A DNA stretch of 60,153 nt from Rhodospirillaceae bacterium Spongia-Bin9 (GTDB lineage Bacteria > Pseudomonadota > Alphaproteobacteria > Bin65): assembly GCA_900197615.1 (NCBI GenBank), contig FZLR01000006.1, positions 1-60,153 of the forward strand. The letters are read 5' to 3'. Shown here in pieces: positions 41,622 through 51,045 of this stretch. The notes below the pieces were generated by a model that was not told the DNA's origin, did not search any database, and was given only the letters and a program-made list of their open reading frames with translations. The translations under genes were made by a program, and so were the position numbers. Position 1 is the stretch's first letter; each line of letters opens with the position of its first letter.

Positions 41622-42599
41622 GTGCACACACTGACGAAATGGACAACCGCAGCCGTCGCCGCGCTGGTGCTGACGGGAGCAGCAATCCCGGCGCAGGCGG
41701 CCGACTATCCGTCCCGCCCGATCACGCTGGTTGCTCCGTACGGGCCCGGCGGCGCGGCAGACCTGCACGCCCGCATCGTCGCCGGCACGGCGCCGAAATA
41801 TCTCAATCATGCCGTGCTCGCGATCAACAAGGCAGGCGCCGCGGGCAGCATCGGCGCCTTCCATGTCGTACGGGCGAAGAAGGACGGCTATACGCTCCTT
41901 TCGGCGCGGGTCGGCAGCAATGCCGGCGTGCCGGCCTTCAACCCCAGCATCCCCTACAAGTGGGATCAGTTCACCTTCCTCGGCCTGACCGAGCGCAACC
42001 CGTTCGTCCTGGTGGTCAACGCCAAGTCGGACATCGAGACGTTCAAGGACTTCGAAGCCGGTATCAAGGCCGGCAAGATCAAGACCTATTCGTCGGCCGG
42101 GGTCGGCACCCTGCTGCATCTGGCGGCGCTGGTGATGGCGGACGACATGGGTCTCGATCCGGAGCAGGTCACCCACATTCCGTTCAAGGGCGGCGGCAAG
42201 GCGCGCGCGGCCATCGTCGGCAACCAGGTCCATTTCCTGTGGCAGAACCTGTCCGGCGTAATCGGCGCGATCCGGGGCGGCCAACTGCGCGCTCTGGCGA
42301 TCACCACCGGCAAGCGCTTCAAGGCCGTGCCGGACGTGCCGACCGTGCGCGAGCTGGGCTATCCGAACATGGAGGCGATCATCGGCTGGAGCGGCATTTT
42401 CGGCCCGCCCGGCCTGCCCAAGCCGGTGGTCGACAAATGGGTGAGCGTGCTGGCGTCGCTCAAGAAGGACCGGGCCTTCAACAAGCTGATCGGCAATCTG
42501 GGCTCGATCCCGGACATCCGCAGCCCGGCCGACACCAAGACTTTCGTCAAGAACCAGTACGAGACCTTCAAGAAAGTGGTCGCCAAGCTGAAGAAGTAG
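41622..42599 (+). CDS. tctC: TctC/Bug-family tripartite tricarboxylate transporter receptor
   Basis: 325 residues from a GTG at 41622, preceded by AGGGAGGAA; upstream codons to 41517 lack a ribosome site. The signal peptide is about residues 1-27 (ending AQA). The Bug signature YPSRPITLVAPYGPGGAAD starts the mature protein. It binds a carboxylate in the periplasm and passes it to TctAB. Divergent from the ROK-tctB-tctA operon, so the three parts of one transporter are split over two transcripts. Confidence 0.93.
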   Translation: MHTLTKWTTAAVAALVLTGAAIPAQAADYPSRPITLVAPYGPGGAADLHARIVAGTAPKYLNHAVLAINKAGAAGSIGAFHVVRAKKDGYTLLSARVGSNAGVPAFNPSIPYKWDQFTFLGLTERNPFVLVVNAKSDIETFKDFEAGIKAGKIKTYSSAGVGTLLHLAALVMADDMGLDPEQVTHIPFKGGGKARAAIVGNQVHFLWQNLSGVIGAIRGGQLRALAITTGKRFKAVPDVPTVRELGYPNMEAIIGWSGIFGPPGLPKPVVDKWVSVLASLKKDRAFNKLIGNLGSIPDIRSPADTKTFVKNQYETFKKVVAKLKK

Positions 42600-42685
42600 G
42601 CTGACGATCGAAGGTGACGGAACGGGCAGGCCGGCCGCGCCTGCCCGTTTCCTTTTCAGAAAGACTGTTGCAAGGACGCGATTCG

Positions 42686-44224
42686 ATGGCGACGGACCAG
42701 CCGAACATCCTGTTCATCATGGCCGACCAGATGAGCGCCCGGGCGCTCCGGCACTACGGCAACCGGACCACGCTGACGCCCAATATCGACCGGCTGGCCG
42801 ATAAGGGCGTCGTTTTCGAAAACTGCTATTGCAACCTGCCCATGTGTGCGCCGTCCCGCGCCTCGATGATGGCCGGCATCCTTCCGTTCGCCATCGACAT
42901 GTACGACAACGCCTCGGAGTTCCATGCCGACATCCCGACCTTCGCCCACTATCTGCGCCATCTCGGCTACCGGGTGGAACTCAGCGGCAAGATGCATTTC
43001 GTCGGCCCGGACCAGATGCACGGCTTCGAGAAGCGCCATACGACCGATATCTATCCGGCGAATTTCGCGTGGACCGTCGATTGGTCGAGGGGGCGGGAAT
43101 ACCGGCCGACCAACCTGACAATGGCGCCGATCCTGGAAGCCGGCCTCGCCGTGCGCACCATGCAGATGGATTACGACGACGAGGTCGAACATTTCAGCGT
43201 CCAGGCGCTCTACGACCTGGCCCGCTACGGCGCCGACCGGCCCTTTATGCTGACGGTGTCCTTCACCAGCCCGCACCATCCTTATGTGATCGACGAGAAA
43301 TACTGGGGACTGTACGACCACGACGCGATCGAGGCGCCGGCGACGCCGCCGCTCGATCTCGACGAGATGGACCATCTCAGCCGCAACCTGCACTACTGCC
43401 AGGCGCGGCATCTCTACGATCTCACCGTAGACGACCGCCGGATGGCTCGGCATGCCTATTACGGCATGATCTCCTATATCGACGAGAAAGTCGGCCGGAT
43501 TGTGCGGACGCTGGAGGAGGCCGGCCTCGCCGACGATACGGTCGTGATCTTTACCGCCGACCACGGCGACATGATGGGCGAGCGCGGCATGTGGTTCAAA
43601 CAGCACTTCTTCGACTGGTCGGGCAAGGTGCCGCTCATCGTCCACGCGCCGCAGCGCTGGAAGCCCCGGCGGGTGACGAAATCCGTGTCGTTGGTCGACC
43701 TGCTGCCGACGCTGACGGACATCGCAAGCGATGGAACCTTCGACGGCTTCGTCACACCTCTGGATGGGGCCTCGCTCGTTCCGGCGCTGGACGGCGATAC
43801 CGGCGGCATGACCGACAGGGTCGTCTCCGAATTTGCCGCTGACGGCTCGACCGGCGTCAGCCGGATGGTGCGCCAGGGGCCGTGGAAGCTGATGTGGCTC
43901 GAAGGTGTCGATACGCTGCTCTACAATCTCGATGACGACCCGGAGGAGGTCGAAAATCTTGCCGGAAATCCCTCCCTCGCCGGCAAGCGCGCGGAACTGG
44001 AGGCAATCCTGTTCGAGGACTGGGATCCGCTGGCCTACACCGATATCATCGCCGAAAACCAGCAGCAGCGCCTGTTCATCCACCGCACGACCGGCGGCGA
44101 TCCGGACTATGTCAACCTGGTCCGGGAAGGCGACGACCGGCGCTATGTCCGCAATGCCGGCGCGGCGGATACCAAGGCGAAGGCGCGCCTTCCCCGTGTC
44201 GAGCCGGCGCGGCCGAGCCGCTGA
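42686..44224 (+). CDS. betC: Choline sulfatase
   Basis: 512 residues from the ATG at 42686. The sulfatase signature is CAPSR at C54-R58, where C54 would become formylglycine. Metal ligands include D13 in IMADQM and the FTADHGDMMGE motif. The blocks DNASEFHADIPTFAHYLRHLGY and SGKMHFVGPDQMHGFE are characteristic of choline sulfatases rather than general arylsulfatases. The enzyme hydrolyses choline-O-sulfate to choline and sulfate in the cytoplasm, feeding betaine synthesis. The usual betA, betB and betI neighbours are missing, but a decayed aldehyde dehydrogenase end lies downstream at 46740. Confidence 0.9.
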   Translation: MATDQPNILFIMADQMSARALRHYGNRTTLTPNIDRLADKGVVFENCYCNLPMCAPSRASMMAGILPFAIDMYDNASEFHADIPTFAHYLRHLGYRVELSGKMHFVGPDQMHGFEKRHTTDIYPANFAWTVDWSRGREYRPTNLTMAPILEAGLAVRTMQMDYDDEVEHFSVQALYDLARYGADRPFMLTVSFTSPHHPYVIDEKYWGLYDHDAIEAPATPPLDLDEMDHLSRNLHYCQARHLYDLTVDDRRMARHAYYGMISYIDEKVGRIVRTLEEAGLADDTVVIFTADHGDMMGERGMWFKQHFFDWSGKVPLIVHAPQRWKPRRVTKSVSLVDLLPTLTDIASDGTFDGFVTPLDGASLVPALDGDTGGMTDRVVSEFAADGSTGVSRMVRQGPWKLMWLEGVDTLLYNLDDDPEEVENLAGNPSLAGKRAELEAILFEDWDPLAYTDIIAENQQQRLFIHRTTGGDPDYVNLVREGDDRRYVRNAGAADTKAKARLPRVEPARPSR

Positions 44225-44241
44225 CGGCGGCGGGCAGCGCT

Positions 44242-46317
44242 GTGGCAAGCGGCGGGGTTTCGAACACGGACCGGCGGCGACACCCGGGCGATCGGCTGTT
44301 TTCCTTTGCCGTCGTGACCGACACCCATCTCAACGAGGCAGAGGACGCGTGCAATTCGCCCTTCACGGTGAACGCGCTGGCCAACCGGCGTTTGCGCCAT
44401 GTCGTCAACGACCTGAACCGGCGCGACCTCGCCTTTGTGGTCAATGTGGGCGATCTGCTGCACCCCGTCCCGGCCGTGCCGGAGCTCTACGACCGGGCGG
44501 CCGCCCGTTATCTGGAACAGTCGGCGGCGCTGCGGCACAAACAGTACCTGACGCCCGGCAATCACGATGTCGGTGACAAGCCGAATGACCGGGCGCCGAC
44601 CGCCAGCGTGTGCGACGCCTATCTCGCCTGCTGGGAGAAGCATTTCGGACCGCATTACCGGGTGTTCGATCATGGCGACTGTCATTTCGTCATTGTCAAC
44701 GCCCAACTGCTGAACAGCGGCTTGAAGGCGGAGGCGGAACAGCGCGCCTGGTTGGAGGCCGACCTTGCGGCGAACCGGGACCGGCGGCTGTTCCTGTTCA
44801 CCCACTACCCGCCCTTCGTTGCGGACGGGGACGAGCCGGAACACTACGACAATATCGGGGAGCCCGGGCGGAGCTGGCTGACCGGCCTGGTACGCGAACA
44901 CGGCGTCGAAGCTCTGTTCGCCGGCCACGTCCACAATTTCTGGTTCAACCGGATCGGCGCGACAGACTGCTACCTCCTGCCGTCAACCGCCTTCGTCCGG
45001 CAGGATTACAGCGAGATGCACCGCGCGCCGCCCGGACCGGACGACGAGGCCGGCCGCAACGACCGGCCGAAGCTCGGATATTTCGTCATTCACATCCACG
45101 AGGGCGGGCATGTCTGCGAGCCGGTGCGCACGAATGGCGAGACGGCCGAGGCTCTTGTATCGCCGGAGGCCATGCCCGCGCCGCTCGCGCCGCCGCACCC
45201 GAAGCTAATCCGGCACAACGCCTTTGGCTTCGACATGAGGCAGAATTGGATGGAGACCGCCGAAGTGCCGCCATCCGGCGGGCTGGACGAGTTCGACCGT
45301 AAGCGGGCGCGCAACGATTATCCGCTGCTCGGACTGTGGGAAATGGGCGTCCGCCACCTGCGCATTCCGCTGAGCGACCTTGCAACGCCGGACCGGCGCG
45401 ACCGGCTGCGCGCGCTGGCCGAACACGGCTTCGCCTACACGTTGTTCACGTTCGGCCTGCCCAACAGGCGTGCGCGCGCGCTCATTGCGGAATGCGCGGA
45501 TCTGCTGGCCGGGTGGGAAGCCGGTTTCGACATTGCGGCGGCCGAGCGCAGCCTGCCGGACATTGCCGCAGCGGCAGCCGGGGCCTGCGTTCCTCTCTAT
45601 CTGTCGCGGTTGCGCTCCCATGACGAATTGCGTGCCGAGGCCGGGCGCTATTTCCATGTCGTCAACCACGGTTTCGATATTTCCGACCGGGAACGGATCG
45701 AGGCGCTACAGGCGCAACCGGAGCTGGCCGGAACGCTTGCCGGCCTCGTGTTCCGCCTGCCGGCCGAGGCGCCGGTTTGCGAAACGCTGCTCGGGATCGA
45801 CGGGCTCGTCGGCGGCTTCGGACTACAAGCCTCCGTCCAATTGCGCACCGCGGGCTTCGATCCTTCGCAGGCCGAGCGGGACGACTTCAAGATTGCCGGC
45901 CGGATGGCCGAAGCCCTGTTCGCCGCCAACACGCTCGGCAACCTCAGGGTCTTTGCCGATACCCTGGTCGACCACGACCGCGGATATTTCGTGCGGCACG
46001 GCGCCTACGACCGGCTGTGCAATCCCCGGCTCGCCGCCCATGTCGTGCGCCATCTCAACGCCGTGCTGGCGCACTATCCCGATTGCTTCGGCCGGCCCGG
46101 CGCTGCCCAAACGACCTCCCGCGGGGGACGCCGCCTGAAATCCGCCGGGCGCCGGGGCTCAATCGAACTTGTGGTGCCGGAAGCGATTACGGAAGTCTCC
46201 TCAACGCCGGCATTTACGACTGCGGAAGAAACGGCCGACCCGATCTTTATCGATCTCGCGTCGGGCCTGAGCCAGGGCGGCGTTTTGACCGGGCTCGTGG
46301 CCGTGGTGCGCACGTAG
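44242..46317 (+). CDS. Metallophosphoesterase fused to a large unassigned C-terminal domain
   Basis: 691 residues from a GTG 17 nt after betC. The N-terminal calcineurin-like domain (about residues 20-300) has VTDTHL (D27, H29), NVGDLLH, GNHDVGD, FTHYPP and FAGHVHNFW. The remaining 370 residues (about 320-690) show no obvious family. They have alternating strand and helix elements such as LLGLWEMGVRHLRIPLSDL, HGFAYTLFTFGLP, VPLYLSRL and GLVFRLPAE, suggesting a TIM-barrel-like fold. No signal peptide. Position behind betC suggests a role in handling choline esters, for example phosphocholine, which is inference. Confidence 0.82.
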   Translation: MASGGVSNTDRRRHPGDRLFSFAVVTDTHLNEAEDACNSPFTVNALANRRLRHVVNDLNRRDLAFVVNVGDLLHPVPAVPELYDRAAARYLEQSAALRHKQYLTPGNHDVGDKPNDRAPTASVCDAYLACWEKHFGPHYRVFDHGDCHFVIVNAQLLNSGLKAEAEQRAWLEADLAANRDRRLFLFTHYPPFVADGDEPEHYDNIGEPGRSWLTGLVREHGVEALFAGHVHNFWFNRIGATDCYLLPSTAFVRQDYSEMHRAPPGPDDEAGRNDRPKLGYFVIHIHEGGHVCEPVRTNGETAEALVSPEAMPAPLAPPHPKLIRHNAFGFDMRQNWMETAEVPPSGGLDEFDRKRARNDYPLLGLWEMGVRHLRIPLSDLATPDRRDRLRALAEHGFAYTLFTFGLPNRRARALIAECADLLAGWEAGFDIAAAERSLPDIAAAAAGACVPLYLSRLRSHDELRAEAGRYFHVVNHGFDISDRERIEALQAQPELAGTLAGLVFRLPAEAPVCETLLGIDGLVGGFGLQASVQLRTAGFDPSQAERDDFKIAGRMAEALFAANTLGNLRVFADTLVDHDRGYFVRHGAYDRLCNPRLAAHVVRHLNAVLAHYPDCFGRPGAAQTTSRGGRRLKSAGRRGSIELVVPEAITEVSSTPAFTTAEETADPIFIDLASGLSQGGVLTGLVAVVRT

Positions 46318-46469
46318 TAATTTAATCCGGTTTGCCGAAGCTCTGCTGGGCAATTGCCGACGAGAGCGTAGATTCCCGGCAGGTGCCGGATTGATCGGCT
46401 ACAGGGGCTATGCCCGTTTCGATCGCTTCTCGCCGCCATATCTACACGCTAGACATGAGCGGCAAATGC

Positions 46470-46690
46470 TATCGGCTCAAATGGACCGGTGCCTTTCGAC
46501 GACGGTCTTCGGAAATACATTGCCGCCGTTTGGCGACCGTCGTCGTGGCCTGACATCGTTCGATGACCTCGGGCGCGATGCCGCCGGTGGAGACGAAATT
46601 GCCGACCTTTCAGCCCTGGGAGAAGGGGAAGGGGAGATTGGCGATTCGCCCCGGCGCCAGCGGCGACTCGATATTCTGTTTTGTCAGCAT
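46470..46690 (-). pseudogene. Broken RidA/YjgF-like gene
   Basis: From an ATG at 46690 the minus strand reads a peptide with ESPLAPGRIANLPFPFSQ, then an in-frame TGA, then KVGNFVSTGGIAPEV. Together these match the N-terminus of RidA-family enamine deaminases, which begin with a SPxAP motif, a PYSQ-like motif and a KVGNxVxxSGxIA strand. After about residue 40 the similarity fades. The frame ends at 46470. It is read as a pseudogene with a nonsense or small indel change. The match is by eye. Confidence 0.45.
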
Positions 46691-46739
46691 TTCCGTGGCC
46701 TTTTCCGATTCTGCGCGATCGGTTGTCGAAATATCCGAT

Positions 46740-46928
46740 GTCCGTCTCGTTCAGAACGCCCCAGACAATCTCCTCCTCGCAATGTTCCTCGAGGCCGGAC
46801 AGGCCCCTCTCGCGGCCGATGCCGCTCATCTTGTAACCGCCGAAGGAGGCTGAGATCTGGGTTTGCCAGAAGGTGTTGATCCAGACCGTGCCGGCCTTCA
46901 GGCGCTGCGCCAGGGTGTTGATCGGCAT
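46740..46928 (-). pseudogene. Aldehyde dehydrogenase C-terminal remnant
   Basis: About 60 residues match the end of aldehyde dehydrogenases: LKAGTVWINTFWQT, then ASFGGYKMSGIGRERG, then EEHCEEEIVWGVL. The pattern FGGYKxSGIGRExG is the family tail. Everything upstream, including the catalytic Cys and Glu, is missing, and the reading frame runs on into unrelated sequence. With choline sulfatase nearby, it may be the scar of a betaine aldehyde dehydrogenase, but the fragment cannot show substrate. Confidence 0.7.
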
Positions 46929-47226
46929 GACTGTTGAACGCCGGTCGGCATGCTATCCCTCTGACGGTGCGTCATTCTGTGGGGTCAGAGGCGTGCGCTG
47001 AATGACAGCCGTTTCTGCGGATGGCGCGAAGAACCGGGGAATTGCACTGGGTTGAACAGATCCTCGCCGGTTCGGATCGCCGCACGCGATAAAACCAGCA
47101 TGATCATGCCGCAATGCCGAGGCCCAACCCAGTAGTGGCAACCGCAGCATCGTTCCCGGTCGCCGGCTTAGCGGGCTACCTGCGTCGGACGGTTTCAGGC
47201 GACAACTTCGGCCGGCTTCCTCGAAG

Positions 47227-48465
47227 CTAACCGGGCCCTGTCACGATGAAGCTCACCATTGTCGTCGCGCTGCCGCCGATATTGAGCGTCGCGGCAGTGC
47301 GAGCGTCTTCGACCTGGTAGCCGTCGGCCCGGCCCGTAACCTGCTTGCAGGCGTCCACCAGCATGCGGACCCCGGTCGCGCCGACCGGGTGGCCGCCGCC
47401 GATCAGCCCACCCGACGGATTGACCGGCAACGAACCGTCCCGCCGGATGACACCGTCCTCAACCGCCTTCCAGCTCTCGCCGGGCGCGGTAAGGCCGAAA
47501 TGGTCGATCGCCATATATTCGGTGGTCGTGAAGCAGTCGTGCGTCTCGATGACGTCGAGCGCCTCCGGCCCGGAGATGCCGGCCCGGGCATACGCGTCGG
47601 TCAGGGTGCCGCGGACATGGGGGAAGACATAGGGGCTGTTGCGCTGCTCCTTCAGCTTGTCTTCCAGCCGGATGGTCACCGTACGGTGGCCCCAGCCCGC
47701 GATATGCGGAATGGCTTCGAGCGCGATGCCCCGCCGCCCGGCATAGTTCCTGGCAAAGCTCTCCGACGCCAGGAACACGCAGGCCGCGCCGTCGGTGATC
47801 TGGCCGCAGTCCTGCTTGCGGATCATGCCCTCCACCACCGGGTTGGCGTCGTCGTCCCGGGTGAAGCTGCGCTCGTTGAAGCGGTACTCCCGCGTCTGGG
47901 CGTTCGGGTTGGTCCGGGCGTTCGAGAAGTTGGTCTCGCCGATCGCCGCCAGGTGTTCGTAGCGCAGGCCGTAGCGGCGGTCGTATTCCTCGCCCAGCCT
48001 GTCGAACATCCACGGCCACATCCACTGCGCCTCTTCGCCCTCCGCGCCGATATGGGCGGCGGCGGCCAGGTTGTCCGCGGCGGTCTGGGCATCGGTGTGC
48101 CGCATCATCTCAACACCGAGGACGCAGGCGAGGTCGTAGTGCCCGGCCTTGATATCGGCCTGCGCCGCAAGGGCGGCGAGACTGCCGGAGGCACAGGCGC
48201 CCTCGTGCCGGGTGGCTGGCAGGCCGGAGAACTCCGGATGCAGCGCGGCGAATAATCCGCCCAGTTGGCCCTGGCCGCAGAACAGTTCGGCGACGAAATT
48301 ACCGATATGGGCGACCTGGATCTCTTCCGGTCCGATACCGGTTTCGCCCAGGGCGCCGTCGACAGCCTCGCCCATCAGCGCCTTCAGGTCGACGCCGTTG
48401 CGCTGGTAGGCGCGTTTGAAATCGGTCTGGTAGCCGCCCAGCAGATAGACCTTCCGCTCCGACAT
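47227..48465 (-). CDS. Thiolase-family protein (acetyl-CoA acetyltransferase/SCP-x type)
   Basis: 412 residues, ATG at 48465. The acyl-accepting cysteine is in EGACASGS (C91), the second motif is IETHDCFTTTEY (His), and the third is GGGHPVGATGVR (His of the GHP motif); the C-terminal Cys of biosynthetic thiolases (CxGGG) is replaced by NIGGSATT. This is the pattern of SCP2/SCP-x-like thiolases, often acting on branched or steroid side chains. Followed upstream on the strand by a carotenoid oxygenase and an NMO-like gene. Confidence 0.9.
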   Translation of the reverse strand: MSERKVYLLGGYQTDFKRAYQRNGVDLKALMGEAVDGALGETGIGPEEIQVAHIGNFVAELFCGQGQLGGLFAALHPEFSGLPATRHEGACASGSLAALAAQADIKAGHYDLACVLGVEMMRHTDAQTAADNLAAAAHIGAEGEEAQWMWPWMFDRLGEEYDRRYGLRYEHLAAIGETNFSNARTNPNAQTREYRFNERSFTRDDDANPVVEGMIRKQDCGQITDGAACVFLASESFARNYAGRRGIALEAIPHIAGWGHRTVTIRLEDKLKEQRNSPYVFPHVRGTLTDAYARAGISGPEALDVIETHDCFTTTEYMAIDHFGLTAPGESWKAVEDGVIRRDGSLPVNPSGGLIGGGHPVGATGVRMLVDACKQVTGRADGYQVEDARTAATLNIGGSATTMVSFIVTGPG

Positions 48466-48503
48466 TCGTTTCTCCCGCTATCGTTGAGCCGCCGCGGCCT
48501 CAG

Positions 48504-49922
48504 CTATGCGGCGGCCGCGACCTGGTCGCCCCGCGCCCAGGTGGCGTGGAAGCCGAGCGGCACGCGCTGCGGAATCCTGACACGGGCGACCGGGCCGGCG
48601 TCGAGCGCCCTTGCATCGAATACCTGCGCTTCCGACCGGCCGTCCGGCCGGTCGACCGTGAAGGTGACGACATAGCCATCATCCTCTTCGACGGCGCCCG
48701 GCCGGGGCGCGAACACCGGTTCCGAACCGTACACGCCGGGCGCGAACTTGTGCTCGACGCACGCGCCGGTTTCCAGATCGTATTTCAGCAGCCCGTCGAA
48801 CAGCAGCTTGTCCGAGCCTTCCAGGGAAACATGGTAGGAGTGGCGGCCCTTGCGGCCGACCCAGTCCTGGTTGACCGCCGGGAATTCGCCGAGCCGGTCG
48901 TCGAGCTGCCGCTCGGCGATCCCGCCCGTCTTCAGGTTCATGCGCCATTCCACCGGCACGGCGTGAAGCGCCAGCACCGCCACCATGGGCGCGTAGGGGC
49001 CGTATTTCGCGTCCGGCGCCAAGTTGTTCGGGATCATCTTGCAGGCGTGCATGACGACCTCGTCGCCATCTTCCCAGCAATTGATCACATGATAGATGTA
49101 GCAGGGATCGGTCTCGAACCATCGGATCGCGTCGCCGCGGCCGTTGCGCGGCAGCACGCCGAACCTCGTCGGCAGGTCGCGCGGCTGGTGGATGGTCCAC
49201 AGGCCCCGCTTCATCCCCTGTTCGGTGAAAACCACCGGCAGGTCGTGCAGGATCGCGTAATTCTCCGTGATACCCATGTCGTGCGGCAGGCGCGGACCGG
49301 GCAGTTCGATCTGCGTGAAATGCTTCAGTTCGTTGTCGGCGCGGACGACGCCGAACGACATCCACGGCTCGTAGAGCGCATAGTCGAAGAACAGCAGTTC
49401 GCCGGTCCGGTTGTCGGTCTTGGCGTGGGCGGAAATGCGGCGCGGCAGCCGGCCGGAGAACGTCTCTTCCCCGATGGTCTCCAGAGTCAGCGGATCGACC
49501 CTGACCGGCGCGCCGCAGATATACCAGAGCGCCATCAGCGCGCCGTTGTGGATGACGATATCCGTGCTCGCCGTATCCTTGTATGCCGTCCCGTCCCGCC
49601 CTCGGTCCGCGGGTTCGAGGATTCCGCCGCCGGCGCCTTCGCCGGCAAGCTCGGCAAGATGGTCCTTTGTCCTGACATAACGGTTGCGGTAGGTCGCCTT
49701 GCCGTCTTCGAACCAGACGGCGTGAAGCATGGCGTCGCCGTCGAACCAGTGATGCATGCCGCTGGGCGGGCTGACCGGATTGGGGCCGTTACGGTAGTAG
49801 CCGCCGAACAGATCGCGCGGGATTTCGCCTTCGACCTCCAAATCCTCCGCAACGATCTCCTTTTTGATCGGCGCATAGAGCCCCTGGAGATAGGGGTTGA
49901 GATCGTTGATTTTCATGTCCAT
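48504..49922 (-). CDS. Carotenoid oxygenase (retinal pigment epithelial membrane protein family)
   Basis: 472 residues from the ATG at 49922, behind GGAGGAAA; a second ATG lies two codons later. The seven-bladed propeller family is seen as GGYYRNGPNP near the start, HHWFDGDAMLH, RISAHAKTD with an iron-binding His, HDMGITENYAI, and a final HATWARGDQ. Four histidines bind iron. Bacterial members cleave apocarotenoids or lignin-type stilbenes. The neighbours (thiolase, NMO, later acyl-CoA synthetase) fit breakdown of a long hydrophobic compound. The substrate is open. Confidence 0.9.
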   Translation of the reverse strand: MDMKINDLNPYLQGLYAPIKKEIVAEDLEVEGEIPRDLFGGYYRNGPNPVSPPSGMHHWFDGDAMLHAVWFEDGKATYRNRYVRTKDHLAELAGEGAGGGILEPADRGRDGTAYKDTASTDIVIHNGALMALWYICGAPVRVDPLTLETIGEETFSGRLPRRISAHAKTDNRTGELLFFDYALYEPWMSFGVVRADNELKHFTQIELPGPRLPHDMGITENYAILHDLPVVFTEQGMKRGLWTIHQPRDLPTRFGVLPRNGRGDAIRWFETDPCYIYHVINCWEDGDEVVMHACKMIPNNLAPDAKYGPYAPMVAVLALHAVPVEWRMNLKTGGIAERQLDDRLGEFPAVNQDWVGRKGRHSYHVSLEGSDKLLFDGLLKYDLETGACVEHKFAPGVYGSEPVFAPRPGAVEEDDGYVVTFTVDRPDGRSEAQVFDARALDAGPVARVRIPQRVPLGFHATWARGDQVAAAA

Positions 49923-49977
49923 GGCGTTTCCTCCGCCGGGCCGCCGACCGGCCCTGTTTCGGTTACTTCCTGCCCGC

Positions 49978-50979
49978 CTATTCCGCTGCCGCCGGAAAAT
50001 CTTGCAGCCAGCGATTCGGCGCGAGTCCGTCGGCAACGGCCGCGGCGTATTCGGATTTAAGCACGTCTGCAACTTCTGCCACCGGCTGGACTGCACGGGT
50101 CGCCCCGACGCCCTGGCCGGCGGACCAGATGCTTTTCCAGGCTCTTGCCTCGTCGTGCGGGTCGCCTTCGAAATTGACAGTCCGCTCGACGATGCCGCCC
50201 CGGGGATCGAATCCGGCGGCGGCAAGGCTGAGGCTCAGGAAGTTCGCCGGCACGCCGGTGACGGCGTTGGTCAGCGCGACATCTTCGGCGCCCGCGCCGA
50301 TCAGCATGTTCTTGTAACCGCGCACGGCCATGCTTTCCCGAGCGGCAATGAAACGCGTTCCCATATAGGCGAGATCCGCGCCCAGAACTTCTGCGGCGCG
50401 TACGGCGCGGCCGTCGGAAATGGCGCCGGCGAGGATCAGGGGGCCATCCCAGAACCGGCGCACTTCGGGCAGGAATGCGAATCCCGTGAGCGGGCCGACA
50501 TGGCCGCCGGCGCCCGCCGAGACGAGGATCAGTCCGTCGACGCCGGCTGCCGCGGCCTTGCGGGCGAAAGCCACCGAATTGACGTCTGCGAAAACCAGGC
50601 CGCCATAGGCGTGCACCGCCTCGATGACATGAGCCGGGCTGCCCAGGGCGGTGATCACGATCGGCGGCCGATATTTCTCCACCAGGTCCAGTTCGGCGCC
50701 CAGCCGCTCGTAGGTACGGTGCACCACCATGTTGAGCGCCCAGGGTCCGATCTTCCGGCCGGCCGCCCGGTTTCGCATGTAGGCGACGCCGCTGGACACC
50801 CGGTCCAGCCATTGCTCAAGCTCGTCTATGCTCCGGCAATTCGGCGCTGGAAAGCTGCCGCCGAGCCCGGCGGCGCAGCACGCGAGCACAAGGGCCGGCC
50901 CCGAAACCAGAAACATGGGCGCCACGAAAACAGGCAGTGCAAGGTTGTCTGCAATCGGCGGCGGAAGACGGCTGCTCAT
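49978..50979 (-). CDS. Nitronate monooxygenase-like flavoprotein (2-nitropropane dioxygenase family)
   Basis: 333 residues, ATG at 50979. The FMN-binding TIM-barrel pattern is shown by VFVAPMFLVSGPAL, VITALGSPAHV, LILVSAGAGGHVGP and LAGAISDGRAVRAAEVLGADLAYMGTRF. The catalytic His of class I enzymes would be in AGGHVG. The family oxidises alkyl nitronates, and many members have other unknown substrates. It is 55 nt upstream of the carotenoid oxygenase on the same strand, so it probably starts that operon. Confidence 0.88.
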   Translation of the reverse strand: MSSRLPPPIADNLALPVFVAPMFLVSGPALVLACCAAGLGGSFPAPNCRSIDELEQWLDRVSSGVAYMRNRAAGRKIGPWALNMVVHRTYERLGAELDLVEKYRPPIVITALGSPAHVIEAVHAYGGLVFADVNSVAFARKAAAAGVDGLILVSAGAGGHVGPLTGFAFLPEVRRFWDGPLILAGAISDGRAVRAAEVLGADLAYMGTRFIAARESMAVRGYKNMLIGAGAEDVALTNAVTGVPANFLSLSLAAAGFDPRGGIVERTVNFEGDPHDEARAWKSIWSAGQGVGATRAVQPVAEVADVLKSEYAAAVADGLAPNRWLQDFPAAAE

Positions 50980-51045
50980 GAACCTTGGCTACCATTCAGG
51001 GTCTCTTAATGCAAGTGACAGCGACTGCAGACAGGCGGGGCGTTC

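Larger units (their letters stand above)
46318..47226. other. Decayed region between metallophosphoesterase and thiolase
   Basis: 909 nt with no intact gene. It holds two gene remnants on the minus strand (RidA-like and aldehyde dehydrogenase C-terminus), described separately. The part from 46929 to 47226 shows no recognisable coding or regulatory feature. Confidence 0.6.

Noticed and set aside
46563-46853. 96-codon plus-strand frame in the decayed region
   Set aside because: It is antisense to the RidA-like and aldehyde dehydrogenase remnants and has no domain of its own.
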